A stretch of 64,000 bases of DNA from Bradyrhizobium diazoefficiens (GTDB lineage Bacteria; Pseudomonadota; Alphaproteobacteria; Rhizobiales; Xanthobacteraceae), in assembly GCF_018129965.1 (NCBI RefSeq), contig NZ_JAFCKW010000001.1:186001-250000 (forward strand), in the 5' to 3' direction. Made by a program: the position numbers and the translations under genes. Below are positions 8,847-20,041 of the stretch, piece after piece. The notes beneath the pieces are model-generated. The model did no database searches. It worked only from the letters and a program-made list of their open reading frames with translations, and was not told the DNA's origin. Position 1 is the stretch's first letter; each line of letters begins with the position of its first letter.

Positions 8847-9548
8847 CTAGCTCCTTAGCCATTCGACCAGCGCCTGCGCCGTCGCCTCTGGCTGTTCCGG
8901 CTGCGGGAGGTGTCCGCAGCGATCGAGGATCACCAGCCTCGCACCGGCAATGCCCTCGGCCATCTCCTGCGAGAACGCATTGGGAATGGTGTTGTCCTGA
9001 TCGCCCGTCAGCACCAAGGTCGGGCATTTGATCGTCGCCAGCGTGGGCCGCGAATCCACCCGCGTGATGATCGCGGTCTGCTGCCGCAGATAGCCGTCCA
9101 CGCCGACGTCCTCGCCCTGCTCATCCACGAGCTGTCGAATACGAACGTCGTCGCGGCGCGAGGGATGCACCAGTTCCGGAAACATCTCCGCGCGCGCCGT
9201 GCGAAGTTCGCCGCGTCTCGCCCGCTCCATCAGGCCGCGGCGGCGCGCGGTCGCCTCCGGTGCATCGGGTCGGGCCTGCGTATTGATGAGCGCGAGCCTC
9301 GCGACCCGCTCGGGCGCCTGGCGCATGATCTCGAGCGCGACGTAGCCGCCCATGGAATGGCCGGCGAGCGCGAAGTGCGGCGGCGCCTCGTTCAGGACAC
9401 GGCGGGCAATCGCCGTCATGCTGTCATCGCGGACGTGGTTGGCGACCATCACCGGGCCGAAGCACCACAGCGCCGGGATCACCGGTTCATAGATCCGGGT
9501 GGAGGACGCCAGCCCCGGAACCAGCAGGATGGGGACGGTCTGGTCCAT
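8847..9548 (-). CDS. alpha/beta hydrolase
   Basis: A 233-residue single-domain alpha/beta hydrolase. The nucleophile elbow is GHSMGG, an acidic residue follows strand 7 in LTGDQDNTIP, and the catalytic His is in DRCGHLPQPEQP. The HG-type oxyanion motif is replaced by VPGLASS near the N-terminus. There is no signal peptide, so it acts in the cytoplasm on an unidentified ester or lactone. ATG 9548 is preceded by GAGGCAA. It is divergent from carA, and an inverted repeat lies 24-45 bases upstream of its start. Confidence 0.88.
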   Translation of the reverse strand: MDQTVPILLVPGLASSTRIYEPVIPALWCFGPVMVANHVRDDSMTAIARRVLNEAPPHFALAGHSMGGYVALEIMRQAPERVARLALINTQARPDAPEATARRRGLMERARRGELRTARAEMFPELVHPSRRDDVRIRQLVDEQGEDVGVDGYLRQQTAIITRVDSRPTLATIKCPTLVLTGDQDNTIPNAFSQEMAEGIAGARLVILDRCGHLPQPEQPEATAQALVEWLRS

Positions 9549-9571
9549 TATTGCCTCGCAAGCCCGCAGAA

Positions 9572-9593
9572 TTGCCGGAAATTATTCTGGCAA
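9572..9593. promoter_or_regulatory. imperfect inverted repeat, candidate operator
   Basis: TTGCCGGAA and TTCTGGCAA form a 9-bp dyad (8 of 9 positions complementary) around the AT-rich centre ATTA. It lies between the divergent hydrolase and carA genes, so a regulator bound here could affect either promoter. Confidence 0.4.
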
Positions 9594-9657
9594 GCTTAAG
9601 TGCCTGAATGGACCTGTCAAATATGCAAAAACGCATGTGAATCAGCCCATCTGCGCT

Positions 9658-9686
9658 TTGACGGCAGCGCCCGCCCGGACTATGAA
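9658..9686 (+). promoter_or_regulatory. sigma-70-type promoter of carA
   Basis: The -35 box TTGACG (9658-9663) and -10 box TATGAA (9681-9686) are separated by 17 bases. Transcription would begin near 9693, two bases before the carA ATG, so the message would be leaderless or nearly so. Confidence 0.55.
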
Positions 9687-9694
9687 CCGGGCTC

Positions 9695-10885
9695 ATGACA
9701 CAACATGACAACGATACCGCCTGGCCGGACCATAAACCGACCGCGCTCCTCGTGCTCGCCGATGGCACGGTGCTCGAAGGCTTCGGTCTCGGCGCCGAAG
9801 GTCATGCCGTGGGTGAAGTCTGCTTCAACACGGCTATGACCGGTTATGAGGAGATCCTCACCGATCCCTCCTATGCCGGGCAGCTCATCACCTTCACGTT
9901 CCCGCATGTCGGCAATGTCGGAACCAACGAGGAAGACATCGAGACGGTGAACATGGCCGCGACGCCCGGTGCGCGCGGCGTGATCCTGCGCACCGCGATC
10001 ACCAATCCCTCGAACTATCGCTCCACCAAGCATCTCGATGCCTGGCTGAAGGCCCGCGGCATCATCGGCCTGTCCGGCATCGACACCCGCGCGCTGACCG
10101 CACTGATCCGGTCGAAGGGCATGCCCAACGCCGTGATCGTGCATTCCAGGACCGGCGAGTTCGACCTGCACGGCCTCAAGGAAGAGGCGCGCGAATGGCC
10201 CGGCCTCGAGGGCATGGACCTCGTGCCGATGGTCACCTCAGGCCAGCGTTTCACCTGGGATGAAACGCCCTGGGTGTGGAACGAGGGCTTTGGCCGGCAG
10301 GACAAGCCGGAGTTCAACGTCGTCGCGATCGACTACGGCATCAAGCGCAACATTCTGCGCCTGCTCGCCGGGGTCGGCTGCAAGGTGACGGTGGTACCGG
10401 CGACGACCTCGTCGGAAGACATCCTGGCGATGAAGCCGGACGGCGTGTTCCTCTCCAACGGCCCCGGCGATCCGGCCGCGACCGGCAAATATGCCGTGCC
10501 TGTGATCCAGGACGTGATCAAGTCGGGCACGCCGACATTCGGGATCTGCCTCGGCCACCAGATGCTCGGCCTCGCCGTCGGCGCGAAGACAAAGAAGATG
10601 CATCAGGGCCATCACGGCGCCAACCATCCCGTGAAGGACGAGACCACCGGCAAGGTCGAGATCACCTCGATGAACCACGGCTTTGCCGTGGACGAGACCA
10701 CGCTGCCGAAGGGCGCGACGCAGACCCACATCTCGCTGTTCGACGGCTCCAATTGCGGCATCCAGCTCGACGGCAAGCCGGTGTTCTCGGTGCAGTACCA
10801 TCCCGAGGCTTCGCCCGGCCCACGTGACTCGCACTATCTGTTCCAGCGCTTCGCCGACCTGATGCGGCAGAAGAAGAGCGCCTAG
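9695..10885 (+). CDS. carA: carbamoyl-phosphate synthase small subunit
   Basis: A 396-residue glutamine amidotransferase subunit, which hydrolyses glutamine and channels ammonia to CarB for carbamoyl phosphate, the precursor of arginine and pyrimidines. The N-terminal CPSase small-chain domain carries GYEEILTDPSYAGQ. The class I amidotransferase domain shows nucleophile Cys285 in GICLGHQ and the His369/Glu371 pair in YHPEASPGP. Length fits the family. The start MTQHDNDTAWPDHKP is the only reasonable one, yet no Shine-Dalgarno sequence precedes it and a promoter ends just before it. carB lies 3.1 kb downstream on the same strand rather than adjacent, with four unrelated genes between. Confidence 0.98.
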   Translation: MTQHDNDTAWPDHKPTALLVLADGTVLEGFGLGAEGHAVGEVCFNTAMTGYEEILTDPSYAGQLITFTFPHVGNVGTNEEDIETVNMAATPGARGVILRTAITNPSNYRSTKHLDAWLKARGIIGLSGIDTRALTALIRSKGMPNAVIVHSRTGEFDLHGLKEEAREWPGLEGMDLVPMVTSGQRFTWDETPWVWNEGFGRQDKPEFNVVAIDYGIKRNILRLLAGVGCKVTVVPATTSSEDILAMKPDGVFLSNGPGDPAATGKYAVPVIQDVIKSGTPTFGICLGHQMLGLAVGAKTKKMHQGHHGANHPVKDETTGKVEITSMNHGFAVDETTLPKGATQTHISLFDGSNCGIQLDGKPVFSVQYHPEASPGPRDSHYLFQRFADLMRQKKSA

Positions 10886-10931
10886 GCTGCAAGGCTCGCC
10901 CGGCGAATTCGCCGGGCTCCGTCATCCGCCG

Positions 10932-11147
10932 TCACGGGCGCATGAACATGAAGTCCGTGTCGGGGTCGCAGTTCTCGGCGATGAAGCGCAGCTCCGCCTG
11001 GATATCGGGGACCGACCTCGTCTCGAGATATTTCGAAATGACGAGGCTGAGCAGGGCGCGGCAAACGGCTTCGTGACCGAGACCGGCTGCCTCCGCCTCG
11101 TCGACAGCCGCCGAAAAATGCCGCTGCGCGACGTCGGATGCGTACAT
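10932..11147 (-). CDS. small hypothetical protein (71 aa)
   Basis: A 71-residue, helix-rich acidic protein (SAAVDEAEAAGLGHEAV, then ELRFIAENCDPDTDFMFMRP). The ATG at 11147 follows the strong site AGAGGGGAA, which supports translation. No domain is recognised and no membrane segment or signal peptide is present. It is convergent with carA and divergent from the cupin gene. It reads like a conserved small protein of the lineage, but its role is unknown. Confidence 0.72.
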   Translation of the reverse strand: MYASDVAQRHFSAAVDEAEAAGLGHEAVCRALLSLVISKYLETRSVPDIQAELRFIAENCDPDTDFMFMRP

Positions 11148-11294
11148 GGCGTTCCCCTCTGTTCGATTGGGGTTGCGTGCCTGTGAACGGCCGCCGGCGC
11201 CTTGATCTCCGTCAAGCCCGCGTTTGGACTGTTGCCAGGAACAAGAGAGCCTTTATCGTCTTGATTCCTGGTCTTTTGCGACCGGAGCCCCGAG

Positions 11295-11828
11295 ATGCCC
11301 ATCGTCCGCGACCGTGCCAAACCGCTTGCCATCGTGTTTGAGGACGACGGGCTCGTACCGAACAATGTCCTCCCTTTCCTTGTCTACCAGGCTGCGCTGA
11401 TGCTCGATCCGGAGCAGCCGGAAGCGACCATCGAAAACCTGTTCGAAGCGAACGGCTGGGGCGGCACGTGGCGCAACGGCGTCTACGACTATCTGCACTA
11501 TCATGCGACCGTGCATGAAGCTCTCGGCGTCGCGCGCGGCAGCGCGCGGGTTCGCTTCGGCGGCGACCAAGGCCGCGAGCTGGAGATCAGGGCCGGCGAT
11601 GTCGCGATCCTGCCGGCGGGCACGGGCCATCAGTGCATCAAGGCGAGCGACGATTTCTGCGTGATCGGAGCCTATCCGCCGGGCAGCAAAATGGAAATCA
11701 CGCGGGCAACGCCAGAGAACCACGCCAGGGCGCTCAAGATGATTCCGAACGTCGCGCTACCGCCGGCCGATCCCGTGACGGGCAAGGACGGGGCGCTGAT
11801 GCGGCTCTGGCCAGGCAAGGTTGCGTAG
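11295..11828 (+). CDS. cupin domain protein (YjlB-like)
   Basis: A 177-residue single-domain cupin. Metal-ligand motif 1 is HYHATVHEALGVARG, followed by GSARVRFGG. Motif 2 is represented by AGDVAILPAGTGHQ. The layout, with an N-terminal extension beginning FEDDGLVPNN, resembles the YjlB-type cupins. The family binds a divalent metal, and its substrate is unknown. ATG 11295 follows GGAGCCCCGAG. It has a non-coding gap on either side and seems monocistronic. Confidence 0.85.
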   Translation: MPIVRDRAKPLAIVFEDDGLVPNNVLPFLVYQAALMLDPEQPEATIENLFEANGWGGTWRNGVYDYLHYHATVHEALGVARGSARVRFGGDQGRELEIRAGDVAILPAGTGHQCIKASDDFCVIGAYPPGSKMEITRATPENHARALKMIPNVALPPADPVTGKDGALMRLWPGKVA

Positions 11829-11928
11829 GGTGGGCAAAGCGCAGCTGCCCACCCATCAATTTAAGCCGGAAAGATAGATGGTGGGCACGGCGCTTGCGCG
11901 CCTTTGCCCAGCCTACGGCAGCCTCGCC

Positions 11929-12453
11929 TTACGCCTCGTTGCCGCCTTCCTGGCGGGTGGCTTCGAACAGGAACCAGGTGCGGCGCTCGGTGTCGTCGAT
12001 GAAGTTTTCGAGAAGGCTGGCGCTCGCGACATCGCCGGCGTCGTCGCAGACCTCGTGCGCCTTGCGCATCGCGGCGGCGACATGCTTGTTGTCCTGCATC
12101 AACTCGCGCAGCATCTCGCGCGGCGGGACGTAGTCCTCGTCATTGTCCTTGATGGTCTGCAGCTTGGCGACCTGGCCGATCGACTTCAGCGTCGTGCCGC
12201 CGATCTTGCGCACGCGTTCGGCGAGCTGGTCGGTGGTGGCGAAAATCTGGTCCGACTGCTCGTCGAGCAGCAGATGATAATCGCGGAAATGCCGGCCGCT
12301 GACGTGCCAGTGGAAATTCTTGGTCTTGAGATAGAGCGCGAAGGCGTCGGCCAGAAGCACGTTGAGCGCTTCTGAGACCTTCTTGACCGCCTGGGGCGAC
12401 AGATCGGTGGGTGTATCGAGGTCAGGGGAGACCTTGCTGGGGGCTTTGCTCAC
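11929..12453 (-). CDS. dps: Dps-family ferritin-like DNA-protection protein
   Basis: Started at GTG 12453 (VSKAPSKVSPDLD) the protein has 174 residues, and AGGAAGG lies six bases upstream of that codon. An upstream in-frame ATG at 12492 has no such site. The Dps ferroxidase ligands are present in NFHWHVSGRHFRDYHLLLDEQ: His, then His and the Asp/Glu set. The tail FIDDTERRTWFLFEATRQ is typical. Dps dodecamers oxidise and store ferrous iron and shield DNA during oxidative or starvation stress. The basic N-terminal tail could contact DNA. The gene is divergent from the methyltransferase at 12558. Confidence 0.93.
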   Translation of the reverse strand: MSKAPSKVSPDLDTPTDLSPQAVKKVSEALNVLLADAFALYLKTKNFHWHVSGRHFRDYHLLLDEQSDQIFATTDQLAERVRKIGGTTLKSIGQVAKLQTIKDNDEDYVPPREMLRELMQDNKHVAAAMRKAHEVCDDAGDVASASLLENFIDDTERRTWFLFEATRQEGGNEA

Positions 12454-12557
12454 GGGAAACCTTCCTGTTAGGACCGGACATTGACGGCGCACCGTCGCAC
12501 GCCTAACGCAGGGCGGGCAGTACCGGTTCCCCGACAGGAACCGCGGGGTCGGACACC

Positions 12558-13259
12558 ATGGACGATTGGATCGATTATTACGATTCCACGCACACGATCT
12601 ATGTCAGCAAGCTGCATCGCGATTTGCACTTCCAGATCATCGCGCGGGACATCATCGGCTATATCACCTCCAAAGAGGCGACCGTGCTGGACTATGCCTG
12701 CGGCGAGGCGCTGTCGGCGGGCCAGGTGGCGGCTGCCTGTGGCAAGCTGATCCTCGCCGAACCCGCCCCGGGCGTGCGCGGCCGGCTGATCGCGCGGTTT
12801 GCCCCGAACACGAAAATCCGCGTCCGCTCGCTCGACGACGTCCGCAAGATGAAGGATCAGTCCATCGACCTCGTGGTGATGAACTCGGTGGCGCAATATA
12901 TGACGCCCGAGGAGTTCGATGCCGCGCTCATCAATATCCGGCGATTGCTGACCCCGGCCGGCAAGCTGGTGCTCGGGGATATCCTCCAGCCCCATGTCGG
13001 CATGTTCAGGGACGTGATGGCGCTGCTCAGCTTCGGCCTGCGTCACGGTTTTCTGAAGGACGCCCTGATCGGGCTGATCAGCACCGCGCTGTCAGACTAC
13101 CGTCATCTGCGCTCGCGCATCGGGCTGCAGCGCTACAGCGAGGATGAAATCATCGCGAAGCTCAAAGCGGCCGGCTTCGCAGCCCAGCGCACGCACACCA
13201 ATATCGGCCACAATCGCTGGCGGATGACCTTCATCGCGCGACCGCCGCTGGTGCGTTAA
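12558..13259 (+). CDS. class I SAM-dependent methyltransferase
   Basis: A 233-residue Rossmann-fold methyltransferase. Motif I is degenerate (VLDYACGEALSAG), motif II ends with LILAEPAPGVR, and motif IV is IDLVVMNSVAQYM, followed by a helix and LTPAGKLVLGDIL. A C-terminal lid (RIGLQRYSEDEIIAKLKAAGF) resembles small-molecule methyltransferases acting on sugars or lipids. The substrate is not known. No operon partner is visible. Confidence 0.85.
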   Translation: MDDWIDYYDSTHTIYVSKLHRDLHFQIIARDIIGYITSKEATVLDYACGEALSAGQVAAACGKLILAEPAPGVRGRLIARFAPNTKIRVRSLDDVRKMKDQSIDLVVMNSVAQYMTPEEFDAALINIRRLLTPAGKLVLGDILQPHVGMFRDVMALLSFGLRHGFLKDALIGLISTALSDYRHLRSRIGLQRYSEDEIIAKLKAAGFAAQRTHTNIGHNRWRMTFIARPPLVR

Positions 13260-13313
13260 GCATAACAACTACCTGAGGTGGCTTGTCGCACGTCGATCGG
13301 CAATGATCCGGAC

Positions 13314-13389
13314 GGCCCGGTGGCGGAAGCGTCTACGCGAGAGCAGTGCATCGCTCTTCATCCTGGTTCAAATCCAGGCCGGGTCTCCA
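13314..13389 (+). tRNA. divergent tRNA-like sequence (Cys-GCA-like)
   Basis: A 76-nt cloverleaf can be drawn. The acceptor stem is GGCCCGG with CCGGGTC (one G-U), then discriminator T and encoded CCA. The T arm is perfect (CCTGG, loop TTCAAAT, CCAGG). The anticodon stem is AGAGC with GCTCT, and the D stem has three pairs (GCG/CGC). Primary sequence around the acceptor and D arm resembles alphaproteobacterial tRNA-Cys, and GCA follows a U. Two features are abnormal: the anticodon loop has eight bases (AGTGCATC) and the D loop lacks the conserved GG. It may be a decayed tRNA-Cys, an unusual functional tRNA, or a tRNA mimic. Confidence 0.5.
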
Positions 13390-13949
13390 GCCTTCGCTGG
13401 CTCCGCCAGCTTCGGCCAGGCAAGCCCTGTGGTCGCGAAGGCTGTCCCCGCCGAAGCCTTGCGAATGCGGACTGGCGCGGCCATGAAAGCCATCATTGTC
13501 GAGAATACTCCTTCGATCATGGACGGATGCGCCGTGGATATCGGCCAACCCCCTGAAACGGCGGCCGAATCTGACCTCGGCGAAATCCCTTGTGTTCGAA
13601 TCGCGCGCGCCCGCGGAGAAACCGACGCAGGCACTATGCCTCACGCAAACATCGAAAAGGCACCGCGATAAATCGCGGTTTGGCTCAACGCCAAGGCCAT
13701 GTCTCCCGGCTTTGCGATCGCGGATGCTCCGGGCGGTGTCTGCGAACGGGGGTTTCCCGCCGACCTCCGCTGGGCCAGCGGATTGAGCGTTTCCGCGGCG
13801 CTTCTGGTCCATCTCGCGCGCGGCTGGCAGGCGCGGCCAAAACTCGTCAAAATTGCTGGTTGATGGGCGCTTTTCGGGGTTTCGCCGCCCCGAAAACTGG
13901 TCTAAGACCCGTCCGCGCGCGAGGGAGACCACGCGCTCTCGGCCACAGG
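13390..13949. other. no gene recognised (upstream of carB)
   Basis: About 560 bases without a convincing coding frame. A small perfect hairpin (GCTGGC, loop TCC, GCCAGC) occurs at 13396-13410 just after the tRNA-like sequence, and a GC hairpin (CGGGGTTTCGCCGCCCCG) at about 13878-13895. The several open frames that cross this stretch lack family features. The region could contain an sRNA or a long carB leader. Confidence 0.5.
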
Positions 13950-13977
13950 GGACGCGCAGCAAGCGCGCCCTTTTTTT
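13950..13977 (+). terminator. terminator-like hairpin in the carB leader
   Basis: GGACGCGC (13950-13957) pairs with GCGCGCCC (13963-13970) around AGCAA, with one A-C mismatch, and is followed by seven T. It ends 29 bases before the carB ATG, so it could act as an attenuator or as the 3' end of an upstream transcript. Confidence 0.6.
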
Positions 13978-14006
13978 GTGCCCAAATTCCACTTCGGCGA
14001 GAGTTG

Positions 14007-17471
<3,465 letters not shown>

Positions 17472-17475
17472 TCGC

Positions 17476-17498
17476 TAGCGGAAGCGACGCTTCCGCTA
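17476..17498 (+). terminator. perfect hairpin after carB
   Basis: TAGCGGAAGC (17476-17485) and GCTTCCGCTA (17489-17498) form a perfect 10-bp stem with loop GAC, four bases after the carB stop. There is no T-tract, so it may protect the 3' end or slow transcription rather than terminate cleanly. Confidence 0.5.
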
Positions 17499-17679
17499 AG
17501 TGACTGGCAATGAAGCTACAATGGCCGGAGGAACTGTCCGGCCATATGGTTGTTCTGTTCCGGCGCCAGCCCCACATAACGTTCCGGTGGGCGCGTATTC
17601 AGCCCCCGGAAACCCTGACGAATCAAGGTTGCCGCGCCCTCCTTTGGGTCGGGCGCGTGGCCGAAGGACGAGAGAAGAG

Positions 17680-18153
17680 ATGGAAAAGGTTCCGATGACA
17701 GCGGGCGGCTTTGCCGCGCTCGGGGAAGAATTGAAGAAGCGCCAGTCCGAGGACCGTCCGCGCATCATCGAGCACATCGCGGAGGCCCGCTCGCACGGCG
17801 ACCTGTCGGAAAACGCGGAATATCACGCCGCGAAGGAAGAGCAGTCCCACAATGAGGGCCGCATCGCCGAGCTCGAGGACAAGCTCGCGCGTGCCGACAT
17901 CATCGACATCTCGAAGCTCTCCGGCGACACCATCAAGTTCGGCGCCACCGTGACGCTGGTCGACGAGGACACCGAGAAGAAGGCGGTGTGGCAGATCGTC
18001 GGCGAGGTCGAAGCCGACGCCAAGAAGGGCCGCATTTCCATCACCTCGCCGCTGGCGCGCGCGCTGATCGGCAAGAAGAAGGGCTCCACGGTCGAGGTCA
18101 ACGCGCCCGGCGGCGCCAAGGCTTATGAGATCACCAAGGTGGAGTGGCGGTAG
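17680..18153 (+). CDS. greA: transcription elongation factor GreA
   Basis: A 157-residue protein, the normal GreA length. An N-terminal coiled coil contains the acidic tip [16 protein letters not shown], which inserts into the RNA polymerase secondary channel and stimulates cleavage of backtracked transcripts. The C-terminal FKBP-like domain shows [12 protein letters not shown] and [17 protein letters not shown]. The start at 17680 ([10 protein letters not shown]) follows GAGAAGAG and matches the family; the open frame further upstream does not. It lies 208 bases after carB and is closed by a strong terminator, so it is probably transcribed on its own. Confidence 0.97.
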   Translation: MEKVPMTAGGFAALGEELKKRQSEDRPRIIEHIAEARSHGDLSENAEYHAAKEEQSHNEGRIAELEDKLARADIIDISKLSGDTIKFGATVTLVDEDTEKKAVWQIVGEVEADAKKGRISITSPLARALIGKKKGSTVEVNAPGGAKAYEITKVEWR

Positions 18154-18177
18154 GGATCTGCCGCTGCTTGTTGTTTC

Positions 18178-18205
18178 AAAAGGCCGCGTGATCCGCGGCC
18201 TTTTT
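18178..18205 (+). terminator. Rho-independent terminator of greA
   Basis: AGGCCGCG pairs with CGCGGCCT around a short loop and is followed by five T (18201-18205). Stop-to-stem distance is about 25 bases. Confidence 0.9.
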
Positions 18206-18283
18206 CATTCTCCGATGCCAAAACATTCAGTCACCGTTCACGCCACTTTTGCCAGGCTGGAGCGTGATACTCGCTAAAAGCGG

Positions 18284-19144
18284 TTGAACTGGAAATTGCG
18301 TATGCTGCAAAGGACGTGGCGTGATGGCTGGATCCGGAGCGGAGTAACGCTCGCAATCTGGCTGTCACTCGTGCAAATCTGTGCGGCGGCAACACTCTCC
18401 TCGCCCGTGAGTTGGGGTTCACCGGACCAGCCTTGGGGCAAGCGCAGAGCCGTCACAGCCGCGGACCGGGCAGCCATCGCGGCTTACCGCTCCGGTCACA
18501 AAGCCCTGATCTACTCGACGAATTTCGCTGGCACATCGGAGCTACAGGCTGATTGGACCACGGTCAGCGACGACAGCCCCGGGAACCAATCCTGTCGCCG
18601 CTCTGACAGCATCGGGACGTCGGCCGGTGGACTGCGGCTGAAGACACTCCCTTCTACCGCCTGCCGCACGGCGCGCTGGTCGACGGGCTATGTCGCGAGC
18701 AAGGCCAAATACGGCTACGGATTCTTCGAGGCCCGCATCAAGATCGCCGATATCCAGGGCCTGAACAACGCCGTCTGGCTGACAACGGACGACAATTTCG
18801 AGATCGACATCGCCGAGGTTCGCTATCCGAACTACATCCATTTCGGCCTGCAATACTGGCCGCCGACCAAGGCCGAGCAGCACGCTGGCATGGGCGGGGG
18901 CGCGAGTTTCAAGGAGAACCTGTCATCGAGTTTTCATGACGTCGGTCTGCTGCGGACGCTCACTGGCATGGTCTATGAAGTTGACGGCGAGCCAATCGCA
19001 GCCGTCGTTACGAACGGCGCCATGAAGGGCGCGGTGACCATCCGTTTCTCCACAGTGCTGGGCGACTGGGCCGGCGGCAAGGTGCCGGACCATCCCGAGA
19101 ACCACGACATGATGGTGCAGTGGCTGCACGTCTTCGCCCCATGA
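18284..19144 (+). CDS. secreted glycoside hydrolase family 16-like protein
   Basis: A 286-residue protein with an N-terminal hydrophobic signal or anchor (about residues 18-35). The core keeps the GH16 active-site pattern E-x-D-x-x-E as Glu173, Asp175 and Glu178 in FEIDIAEVR, preceded by YGYGFFEARIKIAD and a Trp-containing strand (NNAVWLTTDD), all typical of the laminarinase/lichenase jelly-roll. It probably cleaves or remodels a beta-glucan in the periplasm or outside the cell. Two start codons (18284 and 18302) are possible. It is monocistronic after the greA terminator. Confidence 0.78.
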   Translation: MNWKLRMLQRTWRDGWIRSGVTLAIWLSLVQICAAATLSSPVSWGSPDQPWGKRRAVTAADRAAIAAYRSGHKALIYSTNFAGTSELQADWTTVSDDSPGNQSCRRSDSIGTSAGGLRLKTLPSTACRTARWSTGYVASKAKYGYGFFEARIKIADIQGLNNAVWLTTDDNFEIDIAEVRYPNYIHFGLQYWPPTKAEQHAGMGGGASFKENLSSSFHDVGLLRTLTGMVYEVDGEPIAAVVTNGAMKGAVTIRFSTVLGDWAGGKVPDHPENHDMMVQWLHVFAP

Positions 19145-19314
19145 AGCCAAATCGCGAATGTGCACGACCACCAGCACACGCGTGCGCCGCGTCATCGCCC
19201 TTGCCGCCCTTGGCCTGACGTTGAAATCTGTCGGCCGCAGCGGCAGCGCCCGATGTGCCTGGATCAACTCACCAACCGCTCACCCAGTAAGACGGGGAGA
19301 GGGAGCAGACAAAG

Positions 19315-19794
19315 CTACCGCCGTCCCTTCACGTCCAGCGGCACCGCCGCCTCATATTTCGAATTATGCAGCACCAGCGAGGTGCGGACGTTGCGCACAT
19401 GCGGCGCGGCGGTCAGGTGCGTGACGAAATCCTGGAAGGTCGCCATGTCGGGCGCGACGCATTTCAGGATGAAATCGACTTCGCCCGACAGCATCCAGCA
19501 TTCGCGGACCAAGGGCTCGGCCCGGACGAAATCCTCGAAGGCACGCAGATCCGCCTCGGCCTGGCTGGACAGATGCACCGAGGCGAACACGGTGACGTCG
19601 AAACCGAGTTTTCGCGCGTCGAGCAGCCCCCGATAGCCATTGATGTACCCCTCCTCCTCCAGCGTCCGGACGCGGCGCAGGCAGGGCGGGGGCGAAATAC
19701 CGACCCGCTTGGCCAGCTCGACATTGGTGATTCGGCCGTCGGCCTGGATCTCGGCGAGAATTTTGAAGTCGATCTCGTCTAGGTTCCGCGACAC
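19315..19794 (-). CDS. Lrp/AsnC-family transcriptional regulator
   Basis: A 159-residue regulator when started at GTG 19794 (VSRNLDEIDFKIL), the normal family N-terminus. The frame is open to 19872 but the extra residues are unlike the family. It has an N-terminal helix-turn-helix (ILAEIQADGRITNVELAKRV, then ISPPPCLRRVRTLEEEG) and a C-terminal RAM domain (FDVTVFASVHL through GEVDFILKCVAPDM). Such regulators sense amino acids and control their metabolism or transport. It is divergent from trxB, a pairing often seen in rhizobia, and may autoregulate from the 250-base gap. Confidence 0.93.
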   Translation of the reverse strand: MSRNLDEIDFKILAEIQADGRITNVELAKRVGISPPPCLRRVRTLEEEGYINGYRGLLDARKLGFDVTVFASVHLSSQAEADLRAFEDFVRAEPLVRECWMLSGEVDFILKCVAPDMATFQDFVTHLTAAPHVRNVRTSLVLHNSKYEAAVPLDVKGRR

Positions 19795-20041
19795 GTGATT
19801 GGAACTCCTGGCCTTTATGGCGGTATCGGGTGATTTTGGTGCAATCCTCATAGCCCAGTCGCGCCCCGTCACGCAATTTTATTGCGCGTTTACCCCAATT
19901 GACTTTTGTTCCCTGTTGGAAAAATCCGCCGAATGGGAATGCAATTCTTGCATAGCTCACCAGAAGGCTTAGATTAGCTCTGATATTTCAGCGCCACCGC
20001 GAGGCCTCCTGGCTCTTTCCGCACCCGCGCTGCAGTTCCCC

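Noticed and set aside
13590..14006. Long in-frame extension at the N-terminus of carB
   Set aside because: The family N-terminus begins at 14007. The upstream part is Arg/Pro-rich, crosses a terminator-like hairpin and has no similarity to CarB.
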